Of a stretch of 64,000 bases of DNA, positions 31,403 to 41,754 are shown in pieces. The notes beneath the pieces are model-generated. The model was not told the DNA's origin and did not search any database. It worked only from the letters and a program-made list of their open reading frames with translations. Location: positions 248,001 through 312,000 of the forward strand of contig JANFNE010000026.1 in the NCBI GenBank assembly GCA_024867545.1, read 5' to 3'. Positions within the stretch are counted from its first letter, which is position 1, and every line of letters begins with the position of its first letter. The position numbers were made by a program, and so were the translations under genes. This DNA comes from Phytopythium helicoides (lineage: Eukaryota; Oomycota; Peronosporomycetes; Pythiales; Pythiaceae).

Positions 31403-31830
31403 TTATAGCGTCCGTGCGGTTGCTGCATCCGCCGGTGCCTCTATCGTCTCGTTCAGCAAGCTGCCGCTGCCACTGTTGCTGCTGCTCCCGCCGCCGTTGT
31501 CCATTGCCGATGGGTCGACTCCGCACGTGGCCACAGAGGCGATGAGCGCCGTCCGAGAGTTGTCTCCGTCCTCATCCTCGCAGTCGGGCAGGTCCTTTGC
31601 GAGCTTCGCCATGACGTCCACGCACTCCTTGTTGTCAGCATGACCACCAGATCATGACGGACCAGGACAGCACGGCCGCGAACTCTCTGCACTCTATCGT
31701 CTCGGCCGCGGCCTCGAACAGCTCGTCGCCCGTCCGCGTCTCGTTCGCCTGAGCACTGCCTTGCGTTTGCAGCGCCCGCAGCCGCCGTGAGCGCCACGAG
31801 CACCAGCCTGAGCAGGATCCGAAGCTCCAT
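31403..31830 (-). pseudogene. frameshifted elicitin-like gene
   Basis: The ATG at 31828-31830 opens a good signal peptide (MELRILLRLVLVALTAAAGA). The elicitin-like domain is split over three frames: a Cys right after the leader, then ETIEC and a WWSC block in the next frame, then KECVDVMAKLAKDLPDC and ATCG in the third. Breaks lie near 31752-31762 and 31636-31642. All six cysteines can be accounted for across frames, and the tail is short with no GPI segment. Either a young pseudogene or sequence errors. Confidence 0.65.
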
Positions 31831-32655
31831 ATTCGCTCGAGTCAGCACAAGCAATAGTGGCGGCGGCAGGGGAGCCCGTGGCTCCAGCAGGTGACGGGCA
31901 TGATTGCCACTCTCGCGGCTAAGCACTTGGACTGAGTATGCAGCGGCCGCGATTTTTTGGGTAAAGTGGCTCTCTATGGTCTCAGCAGACCTGGCTTTGC
32001 AGCGAGCACCCAGAGGCGCCGTCAGATATTTGTTTTCGTGCGAAGGACGAACACTAACCACCTTCGTCGTGCGCTCTCAACGACCGCCATGACGACCCGT
32101 CATGGCTCTCGGTGGAACTTGATCGCAACTGCAGCGATGCATGTCAACGAGCCCTGTGATCGCTTGTCTCTCGATGCCGAGACCGGCTGTCCATTCATGT
32201 CGGGAGCGGCCATCGGATGCTGGCGTCCTGCAACCGGGCAGAGAGGTGCACCGAGATGCCATTATTCTGGCTTGCGGGTGGGGGTGTCGACTTGGTCCGA
32301 ATCGAATCAGGTGATGCTGGAGTCGGTCCGCCCACCACATGACATGGCGGCGGAATGATCGACAGATTTCAGTAGAATGCAGAGATTAATGTCGACGCCG
32401 ACATCAGCATCGACGTCAATGACCGATGAAGGCGACTTGCTGCTCCTCGTGGCTGCCAGGCAAAAGCGAACCCAACAAACCGTTGTGATTCATCATAGGG
32501 GACGCGTAGCTTTGTCCAGCGCGCACATTCACCGACGCGCTTTGGCTGTTCGCAAGTTGAAGTGGGCGTCAAGGTTTTGTAGCCTGAACCCAACTCGCAG
32601 CAGTGATGTACCCAACAGCACCACCTCCGACCACAGGTCGGTTGGTTGGCCACCG

Positions 32656-32675
32656 GTCATTTCGGAATCTTCCAG
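32656..32675 (+). promoter_or_regulatory. Inr-like element of the three-domain elicitin gene
   Basis: GGTCATTTCGGAATCTTCCA resembles the oomycete initiator (YCATTYB) about 55-70 bp upstream of the ATG at 32726, a usual distance, and supports that start. Confidence 0.35.
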
Positions 32676-32725
32676 CCGCGCCACAAGCCTCTGCGCCAAC
32701 TGCTTCTGCTGCTTCGGTTTTTTCG

Positions 32726-33919
32726 ATGCTATCACTGTTGCTGCTGGCTCTGCTGCCGGCCACGGTGCTCGGAGTGGCCTGCACTGATGAAGAGAACCTG
32801 TACTCGTTCGGCATCCAGCAGTCGGCAGGCCTCTCTAGTGGCTGTTCGGCGCTCTCGACCGTCACCGACACGAGCGTCAGCATCAACTACAAGTGCTCGA
32901 GCTACGATTGCATCACTGTGCTGCAGCAGCTCGAGTACCAGCTGCCCGACTGTGAGGACCAGCAGGGAGTGAACCAGAAGACCACGCTGAGCGCGAGCCT
33001 CTACGACGAGTGCAACGTCTGCTCCTATGACGAGATCGACTCGACCTGGTCGCTGTACAATGCGGCTGCAGCCACCGACTCGTGCTCGCCGTACTCAACC
33101 GTCTCTAGCACCTACGTGAGCATCTACTGGCCCTGCTCAGCCACCGGGTGCTCGGCTGTGATTTCCGCCATGGCAGATCAACTGCCCGACTGCTATCGTG
33201 ACGGCGAGAACGTAAAGACGTACGCTCAGAACCTCGACTGCTACAGCTCGAACGATGTGGGCGATTCGAATGCACCAAGTTCAGATGGCACAACGACAAA
33301 CACCGACACGAGCACCCCCGAGCCGAGCGTCGATGATACTACGCCTGAACCAAGCACTGGCGATTCGTGGGCATCTGATACGACCTCTTCCTTCTCACAG
33401 GAGTCGTGCGATGTCACGCAAGTATCCAATATGGCTGCGCTCTACTACGAAACGGCCACGAGCGACGCCTGCGCCGCGGACTCGTCCATCTCAAGTGGCG
33501 CGAGCTCCTACTACATTTACATCTACACGCTATGTTCGTCCGACTGTGCAACTAGCTTGCGGCAGCTGGAAGTCGATCTCCCAGATTGCTATTACGACTA
33601 CGAGTACGTCAACAAGAAGGAAGAGCTCGCGGACTCGCTGACTGTGTGCGACTCGCGTCGCAACCGCTGGCGCCACCGCAGCCGATATCTCGAGGAAGAG
33701 GCTTCCTACGATTACATCTCGATTTTGGTGTCGATTGACGGCACAGCACCGGAAGGCACCACAACATCGCTCGGCACAGATACTGCCGACTCGGCTCCAG
33801 CAGAGTCGAACGTGGACAACACTGGTGCGAGCGGAGCATCGCAAGCGTATGGGTGGTCTTTGACACGAACGGTGTTGAGTTTGGCGCTCACGAGCTTGGT
33901 ATTCACAATAGGCATGTAG
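32726..33919 (+). CDS. three-domain elicitin-like protein
   Basis: 397 aa from the ATG at 32726, which starts a signal peptide (MLSLLLLALLPATVLG); upstream codons lack one. Three six-cysteine elicitin-like domains follow: ~18-98 (ACTDEE...YDEC), ~100-180 (VCSYDE...LDCYSS) and ~230-308 (SCDVTQ...TVCDS). Domains two and three are separated by a Thr/Ser/Pro-rich spacer with repeated EPS motifs. After domain three comes an Arg-rich patch (RRNRWRHRSRYLEEE), an acidic/Ser stalk and a hydrophobic C-terminus suited to GPI anchoring. Each domain keeps the PDC cysteine near Glu/Asp-rich residues. Likely surface-displayed lipid-binding or structural protein; triple domains are unusual for the family. 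Confidence 0.85.
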   Translation: MLSLLLLALLPATVLGVACTDEENLYSFGIQQSAGLSSGCSALSTVTDTSVSINYKCSSYDCITVLQQLEYQLPDCEDQQGVNQKTTLSASLYDECNVCSYDEIDSTWSLYNAAAATDSCSPYSTVSSTYVSIYWPCSATGCSAVISAMADQLPDCYRDGENVKTYAQNLDCYSSNDVGDSNAPSSDGTTTNTDTSTPEPSVDDTTPEPSTGDSWASDTTSSFSQESCDVTQVSNMAALYYETATSDACAADSSISSGASSYYIYIYTLCSSDCATSLRQLEVDLPDCYYDYEYVNKKEELADSLTVCDSRRNRWRHRSRYLEEEASYDYISILVSIDGTAPEGTTTSLGTDTADSAPAESNVDNTGASGASQAYGWSLTRTVLSLALTSLVFTIGM

Positions 33920-34027
33920 GAGCGAGGTTGGTATCGCCGCATCCAGCTATTCCGTGCATACATGTCTGCGTATCAAAGCGTCAGCACTTGCATCTAAGAA
34001 GTGTGGTTCGACCAAACTGTAAACTTC

Positions 34028-34149
<122 letters not shown>

Positions 34150-34237
34150 CAACCCTACGAGTTGATCGATTTGCTGGCATCTACTAATTTACAGGGTGTT
34201 GGGCTTGGCTGCGCAGTTTAGTATTGCAGTCATTCTC

Positions 34238-34402
34238 TAGTCGCGGGAGTTAGTAGTGATACAACTCTTAGCCAATATTCTCGAGATCATCGAAGCCAGT
34301 TGAACGACGGCGAGAACTTCAAGAAGCTCATCGAGAGCGTGAAATGTTATCTCAAGAAGATTTTAGATGAATACGAGGTGTCATACATTTCATTGGTGCA
34401 AT
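34238..34402 (+). pseudogene. possible elicitin-like relic
   Basis: One frame gives SSDTTLSQY... then LNDGENFKKLIESVKCYLKK, which resembles the last third of elicitin-like domains (DGEN-hydrophobic-Lys-Lys-Leu-x-x-x-x-Cys). No leader or earlier cysteines in frame. Position at the end of cluster I fits a decayed copy, but the match is short. Confidence 0.25.
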
Positions 34403-34962
34403 CGACGACTACAAGTTTTCTATTAAGGATTCCTGATTGACCTGTATCCACATCTGCGTGTGAGATGCTCAACCGACTGTGGAGCCAACATTCGTACAAT
34501 GTGCTAGCACTATACATCTAATTAACGTGAAAGCTCGATCAATATCGACTTTTTTCGAGAAGACAGCTCCGAAAACCTCATAGGCCACGGCAGTGGAAAC
34601 CTCGTTTGCCTTTGATCTTGAAACTAGGCCGTCAATTCGGTTCCGGGGCAGCATTATATTGGCATCGTTGGGATTGTGAGGTTTGGGTGTTGCAACGATC
34701 AAAAAGTACTTCGAAGCACAGCGTAGAAAAATCCTGTCCATATCGGCACATTTCTTCTTGTAACACAATACACCTCACCCTTGTTGTTGTGGTTGGCACA
34801 TCTCTTCTGCTGCACCACCACAAATGTCGATTTTGGTGGTGGTATGCTTGATGCAAATAGATAATAGCGACAGAACACTCACAACCTTGACTTGCTTGTC
34901 TCGCTTTCATCGACTCAATTACCAGCTAAGCCGTTAGGCTCTCAAGACATTTTTGCTGTATT
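34403..34962. other. intergenic, nothing recognised
   Basis: AT-richer spacer between elicitin cluster I and the bZIP gene; no supported feature. Confidence 0.4.
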
Positions 34963-36207
34963 CTACTCTCTCGAGCTATCACCTACCGGATGATTGACCA
35001 GCGATCCAATATATCCAGAAGGAGAAATCCGCGCTCCACCAAGCACAGTGGATACGTTCTGGGGTGTTTCCACAACGCGTAGTACATCTTGCAGCATGTC
35101 GATGTCGACTGCCATGCGTGAAATCCGGTAGAGATCTCCCCAGTCGTTGCTGAACTCGAACTGCATGCGAATGGGGAAGGACATCATGCGATCGATTAGT
35201 GCGTTGGATAGCACACCTCCAGGCGTCAGGTGCGGGAACACTCGTTCCATTGTCGTGCTGTTGATCTTGACAGTGATCCGCCCATGTGCGATCACACGCT
35301 CGTTGTGCGTTTCATCATTCCTAGGCATCACCTTGATTCGATCCAATGCCAGGTACACGCGCTTGAAGTAGCATGAATAGCGCCACCACTGCTCCAGCAC
35401 GGCATCGGGACCGAAGAGTTCGTCTCCTATGGTCGCATCAGGGGCGATGACAGTGCGTAGGAACGCGACCTGCTTGACGTACGTGGCGTTACACTCGCTT
35501 TTGAAAGAAAACGCGCGGGTGGGAGTCACTGCCAACAGATCTGAAGCAGTAGGCAGGGGAAATACTGGCAGATGGATGCTCGCTCCGGACAACCCGTTCC
35601 GAAAGCGGCGAAAGAGCTCGTCGACAATGTAGGTGCCCATGCCTACTGCTTGGCTGGCACTGTCGCATCCTTCCTGCCAGTGATCACTCAGCACTTGCAG
35701 TAGCGCGATCTCCTCCCGCATCCTTGCGGCCTCGTTCTCCATGTTTAGCAATCGCAGAGTTTGCCGCAGGCGGTACCTCGCCTGGTTGTTGCGACACTGT
35801 TCCCTCCGCTTCTGCGTCCGGGCACGCGGCATTCTTGGAGGCTTTCTCGGCGCCTCGGACTTGTCATCCCTTGGCCACGAAGGAGGCGGTGAGGGATCCA
35901 GTTGAGATAGACGTCGGAACCGAGACAGCGTGTTTGCATCTTCTGAGTCCTTCGAGGTCTGCTTCCTCTCGTGTTTTAGGGGACTTGCGGTGTGGTAGCC
36001 ATACCGCGGCAGCACGGGCCGGATCGGTACGTCATCCAGCTTGGAGCTCGCGATGGAGGGCAGGGAAGGGATGCGATACTGGGTGGTCGTGTCACCGAAC
36101 GCTCTCTTGCGGAGTAAAAGCGGTGGGAGACTCGCATCAGCTCGCTGGTCGGGCCACACCCGGGTGGCCCACGGCGTCGCTTGCTCAAAGCTCGAAGAGT
36201 TCGACAT
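34963..36207 (-). CDS. oomycete-type bZIP transcription factor (Cys variant), copy 1
   Basis: 414 aa, intronless. The basic region at ~133-155 reads KRREQCRNNQARYRLRQ: the DNA-contacting Asn of canonical bZIPs (NxxAAxxSR) is replaced by Cys, a substitution reported for oomycete bZIPs. A short leucine-zipper segment follows (LRLLNMENEAARMREEIALL). The 250-residue C-terminal part (FKSECNATYVKQVAFLR, WWRYSCYFKRVYLALD, GYIGSLVNHPVGDSS) is shared with the gene at 39542 and looks like one folded domain, of a type I cannot name with confidence. Predicted nuclear regulator. The homologous gene points toward it across 3.3 kb. Confidence 0.85.
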   Translation of the reverse strand: MSNSSSFEQATPWATRVWPDQRADASLPPLLLRKRAFGDTTTQYRIPSLPSIASSKLDDVPIRPVLPRYGYHTASPLKHERKQTSKDSEDANTLSRFRRLSQLDPSPPPSWPRDDKSEAPRKPPRMPRARTQKRREQCRNNQARYRLRQTLRLLNMENEAARMREEIALLQVLSDHWQEGCDSASQAVGMGTYIVDELFRRFRNGLSGASIHLPVFPLPTASDLLAVTPTRAFSFKSECNATYVKQVAFLRTVIAPDATIGDELFGPDAVLEQWWRYSCYFKRVYLALDRIKVMPRNDETHNERVIAHGRITVKINSTTMERVFPHLTPGGVLSNALIDRMMSFPIRMQFEFSNDWGDLYRISRMAVDIDMLQDVLRVVETPQNVSTVLGGARISPSGYIGSLVNHPVGDSSRE

Positions 36208-39200
36208 ACCTGGGGAACCTCAAGGGGACTTGTGTCGTGGGACTTGGAGACGTCTGTGCAGTGGCTAACGGCGAAAAGTGGTGACCAGGGAGGGAGTGAT
36301 CCGAAAATGCAAGGACGCGAAGCCGCACAGACTCACATTTCGCTGGCCGTAAACAAACAGACGCCTTCTTCGAGTGCCATAAACAGCGTTTTTTGCATGA
36401 AGTGGTGGTGATGGCTGTAGAGGCCACGGGATGATTAGCGCACTGCAAGGAGGGAACTCAAACACGTGGCGGCTCTAAAGCAATGGCGACAAGCGGCACC
36501 GTGTCACTTGCTTCTTCTTGCTGCGCTGTATGTGACGGTGGTCTCAGGGATGAATCACAGGGAGGTGATCCGCTGAACGAGCATGAAAGGTGCGCTCGAT
36601 CCTTGCGATGGGTGTTTGCGGCACCAGCAGGGGGAACTTCGTGCTTACGACATGCAACAAGGTATATCGTCCGAGGAAGATTTGCTTACGACATGCCCAT
36701 CTGGAAAGAGAGACTGCGAGCACGGGAAGCGGATATTTGGGGAGCAATGCGCGCGCTTGGCGAACCTCTTCTTCGTCAATTTCGTTGAGAGCGGCTTGGG
36801 CCTTGGTCCCGTGACTACTTGTAGCAGCATCTGCATCCAGAGGAACAGCGACGTATTGTTGCAGGGTGACTCGGCGGACATTGCTAGTGCAGCGCCCTCC
36901 GTGAAGATCCTTGGCACCAGCAATGCATTTGGCATAGGAGGCGATATGATCGCGGTGGCGGTTCGTCGGTAGGTTTGGAGTGTCCGTGACGAGTGGCAAC
37001 GACTTATCGATAACCGAGTTCGTTTGTCGTTAACAGCGCGATGCTATTCGGATACGAGGAGTACCAGCAGCAGCCGTGGCGGCATGGCCTTGACGAGGCG
37101 CAACACATCATGCCGAGTGGATCAGTGCTTATCAAACCAATTATAAGCAGAACTCAGCGACACGGAGCCCCAAGGGCCAGTGAAGTCGATGAATTACCCG
37201 CAGTGGTCATGTTACCTGCTTCTGATCCACTGCCCGATGACCTCGTGCTCGCTATCCCCGATATCGTTCCGCCATCGGTGCTCATATCACCGTCAATAGT
37301 TACAGCGTTGGCCGTGATTCACGAGATATCGCCGGCGTCACTTGGCACCAATAGACTACCCTCGCCACTCACACCCAGCATTGTCACGCTTCATCCAAGC
37401 TGACTTTGGGAGCATTCCGACTCGACTTCCACAAGGATGAAGAAAAAACCGCGAGCTGCACACCATCAACCACCGCACTTCCGACATTGAACTCACCGAG
37501 CTCTCGCCTCAAGAGTCCAAACTTTCCTGGCGGCGCCAATCGAGCTAGAACGACCAATAACAACCACACGATCACCCTGCGTAGCGAATGATTTCATCTG
37601 CCAGAAACAAGCTGCTCGCAGACCCATCTGATAGCATCACCGTGCCAGAGCTCGTTCCAGTCGCGCTTGACACGAACACACTGGCGCTTATCGTCGAGCT
37701 CGCGACTCTCGAGCAAGCATCAAGGAGCTGGCGATCGAAGAGCTTGCACTCCCCGACACACTGGAGTCGAAGTCGTACCGATATACCCGAAAGTGCTGAC
37801 GGGCAGTGAGCTTGAGACACCGGAGATCGGCGTATTTCCTCCAGACTGCCCGCTCGATGCGCCAACCACTCTGCTAAAAGCATTCGTAGCTGCCGCCGAC
37901 TCGATTGACACTGACCCTCTTGAAAGACACAGTTCAGCTTTGCGCTGCGCTCGTCGTGATGCTTGGAATGATGCGAACCACGGCGCTTGTCGTCCGTCGT
38001 CGCCTGCCCTGCTCAGGGTGCTCCTGCTACTGCCCGCACCGCTGCCGATCCCGGGAGATCCGCCCGCGATTTTGATCTTGCCGTCCGCTCGACGTCGATG
38101 ATCCGGATTTGTGCGCGTGAGCAATGGTGCGCGGTTGTATTGAGGAGCGACTGTGCCACCTATGGTAGCGACTCGCTACTAGCGAGTGGGCGAGACACAA
38201 GACTTGTCGACTGCCGACTGGGGGTTGCCACCAACTTGCCCTGTGCAAGCGTCGGCCTTCTGCACCAAAGTTCTCGTGGCTTTTTGCACCTTAGCAGCAC
38301 TGCCGCCGACTGGAATTCATCGCTATGCCGCATGTGTTGGTGACTTTCAAGGCTTCACCAAGCAGACACTCCGTGATGGTAGATCGCACCACCTGATTAA
38401 AAAGTGGTGGCTGGCTGCCACACTGCTGTAGCTGCTCGGGGATCGAGTGGAACGTCTTCGCCCGCTTTGTTAGATGGTGGGTGGATATCAGACGGTATAC
38501 TATCTCATCGATGATGTCGTTGATCCCAATTCGCCATGGCGCTGCTCTCTACCAAGCTTGGTTGAGCACCTGCAAAACGAGTGAATCAGTGGCCGATTAT
38601 GCGAATCTTCGTGGGTCGCAGTCTTCTCACTCCTCTTTCCGAGCCAAGCCACTAGCTACCGTCCTCCCTTCCTCCTGACTAGCGTTCTGAATGAAATGAT
38701 TGCTGCAATTCCTGGCCTTGCCTTACGCACCAATTCAGCGCTCCATAATCAACACATTGATTTGAGATTATGTAAGTGATGATGGAAGTGGCCAGACGGA
38801 GAACGAGAGAATGAGTGGGCAACGGAGCGCATCGTTGGCGTGAGAGCATGCCGAGTGTCTCACGCCTCCCACTTGGGCTCCCAGCCACGCTTGCAGTGTC
38901 AGTCTGACGCGAGCAGCTGCTGGTATCTCATCGATCGATCACACTCTAGACTTGTTATCCGGGCACACGAACACACGTCGACCTCGCAGATCCCTGCGGG
39001 CCACTCCTCCGTACATAAGGCGTCCTGAGATTTGTCAATTTTCTGTCGTGCGTAAAGGCGATGAGCTCGTGATCGGCAGGAACGAGCAGCACGAATCAAG
39101 ATGATGTTTTTGCTCAAGAGCGACAAGTCAGCCAGGAGCTCTCGTGGCCCCGCAACCAAGTCTCCATGACTGCGGTCTCCCGTCCCCCTCATGCATCCAC

Positions 39201-39541
39201 CACACGACCGCGGTGCTCTCTGCTCTCCCAGTCCGTTCCTGCCGAGCCCGCCACCTCGACACTCAACGCGTGATTACGACGCCGAGCGTACCGTGTGATC
39301 GGACATCGCCGGTGCGTTTCGCTCGCTCGCTGGCTCACGCGAATCCGCGTTTCACTTGAATTCTGTATGGTCGACAGTTTATAACGCATCCAACCCGATC
39401 ACTCGATCCAAAGTGATCGTCCTCAGCGGACAGGCACTCAGTATACCCATACAATCGCCCAGTCAAGTCGACGCCTCGTTCTCCATAACTCATCATTCTC
39501 ACTCTCCCCCTCATCCAGACGACTGCCAGCAGCTACAGGCC
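36208..39541. other. 3.3 kb without recognised gene (possible decayed coding DNA)
   Basis: Two weak candidates only. 36583-36972 (+) is a 129-codon frame with several Cys and no known domain. 37588-38100 (+) shows protein-like fragments spread over three frames (LALIVELATLEQAS, KELAIEELALPDTLE, FPPDCPLDAPTTLLKAFVAA), which suggests a decayed acidic, Pro/Leu-rich protein of unknown kind. No terminal repeats or transposase motifs seen. Confidence 0.35.
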
Positions 39542-40708
39542 ATGAACCTGCCGAGTTTGCCGCCGCTGTGGGCCGCCACGCCGCTGCTCGCGCCGCTCCG
39601 GCCCCCCGCAGGCCTCGCAGCCTCGCCCCTGGCCTCGCTGCCGCCGCTCGCGCGCTCGCTGGCCGACGCGCCGATCCGCCCGGTGGTGCCGCGCGACGGT
39701 CTCCGCTCGTCGATCCCCGTGTTCCCGGCGGCCTCGAGCAACTTCCAGCACGTTGGGGAGCACAAGCAGCCGTCTGCGAGCTTCCAGAGCCAGGAGGAGG
39801 AAGCCAAGCAGCCGCTGAAACGCATGCTGGAGGCCGTCGAGAAGGAGCAGCTACGGGAGGAAGAGGGCAAGAAGCGCCAGCGAGTGCCCAGCCAGAGGAG
39901 GAGGGAGCAGTGCCGCAACAACCAGGCCAGGTACAGGATGCGCCAGAACCAGCGCATCCAGTACATGGAGGAGGCCGCGTCCAGACTCAGGGAGGAGATC
40001 GCGCTGCTCGGCGCCAGGAGGGAGGGACACGACATGCCCACGCACATCGTGGTCGAGTTCTACCGACGCTTCCGTAACGGCGTGTCCGGCGCCAGTCTGC
40101 AGCTGCCGATCTTCTCGCCCACAACGGACGGCCCCGCGCTCGTGACTATCCCCACCGCGGGCTTCAAGAGCGAATGCAACGCCACCTACGTCAAGCAGGT
40201 CGCCTTCCTGCGCTCCGTAATTACGCCAGACGCCGACGTTGGCGACGGGCTCTACGGCCCCGACGCCGTGCTGGAGCAGTGCTGGCGCTACTCGTGCTTC
40301 TTCAAGCGCGTGCATCTGTCCCTGGAGCAAGTCATGGTGCTGCCGAGCTCGGACGAGGAGACTCACGTCCAGCGCGTGCTGACGGCCGGCACGCTCAGCG
40401 TCAAGGTCCACGGCGCCACGCTCGAGAGGGTGTTCCCGTACGTCCCGCCCGAGAGCGAGCTGGGCCGCACGCTCATGGGCCAGATGCTGTCGCTGCCGCT
40501 GCGCATCGTCTTCGAGTTCTCGCCCCAGCAGGGCAGCTTCTGCCGGATATCGCGCATCCTGCAGGACATCGACGTGTCGTCGGAGCTGCTGCGCGCGCTC
40601 GGGTCGGTACCTGCGCTCCTGGCGACGCTGTACGCTGCTCAAATCTCGCCCTGCGGCTACATCGGCTCACTGTACGGCCACCCAGTGGGCGACAGCTCGC
40701 TGAACTAG
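39542..40708 (+). CDS. oomycete-type bZIP transcription factor (Cys variant), copy 2
   Basis: 388 aa from the ATG at 39542 (MNLPSLPPLW); the frame is open further upstream, but an initiator-like CTCATCATTCTCAC lies at ~39490 and the upstream part has no similarity to copy 1. Pro/Leu-rich N-terminus with IRPVVPRDG shared with copy 1. Basic region RREQCRNNQARYRMRQNQRI (~117-140) with Cys in place of the canonical Asn, then a short zipper (YMEEAASRLREEIALL). The C-terminal domain matches copy 1 throughout (FKSECNATYVKQVAFLRSVI, GYIGSLYGHPVGDSS). GC-richer than copy 1, with strong third-position GC bias. Predicted nuclear regulator. Confidence 0.87.
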   Translation: MNLPSLPPLWAATPLLAPLRPPAGLAASPLASLPPLARSLADAPIRPVVPRDGLRSSIPVFPAASSNFQHVGEHKQPSASFQSQEEEAKQPLKRMLEAVEKEQLREEEGKKRQRVPSQRRREQCRNNQARYRMRQNQRIQYMEEAASRLREEIALLGARREGHDMPTHIVVEFYRRFRNGVSGASLQLPIFSPTTDGPALVTIPTAGFKSECNATYVKQVAFLRSVITPDADVGDGLYGPDAVLEQCWRYSCFFKRVHLSLEQVMVLPSSDEETHVQRVLTAGTLSVKVHGATLERVFPYVPPESELGRTLMGQMLSLPLRIVFEFSPQQGSFCRISRILQDIDVSSELLRALGSVPALLATLYAAQISPCGYIGSLYGHPVGDSSLN

Positions 40709-40937
40709 CCCGGTGGTTGAGTCATCAGAGTAACTTAGCGCCAACCGGTAAATTCCCATATCATTTCGCCATGCACATCAACCGAGGCAAGTTGGCAGTG
40801 ACGTGTGCCGCTCCCTTCTGTCCTCCGCAAACCGTCCTATCCGCAGCTCTCCCCCCTCCCATCTGGGTCTCTTTCCTTCGACTAAAGCCCTTCTGTCCGT
40901 GTTAAACCGCCCACTCCCCACCACTCCACCCCTTTAA

Positions 40938-41606
<669 letters not shown>

Positions 41607-41754
41607 CCCGCGGACACTCCACGCGACATCCCTACGTGAACAATCTACATCAGAGCCATGCAAAAAAAAAAAAAAAAACACAATCTCTCGCTGACCGTCT
41701 ATTCCTTTTCCTGATGCTGCCGCTAGAAGTATATAGGTAACATGCACTACGCGA

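Noticed and set aside
33655..33705. RSRYLEEE stretch resembling an RxLR-dEER effector motif
   Set aside because: It lies near the C-terminal side of the three-domain elicitin protein, not after a signal peptide, and the Arg-x-Leu-Arg order is not met.
37041..38101. Overlapping plus-strand frames read as a gene
   Set aside because: No start with domain, three competing frames, no splice set that joins them convincingly; kept only as possible decayed coding DNA.
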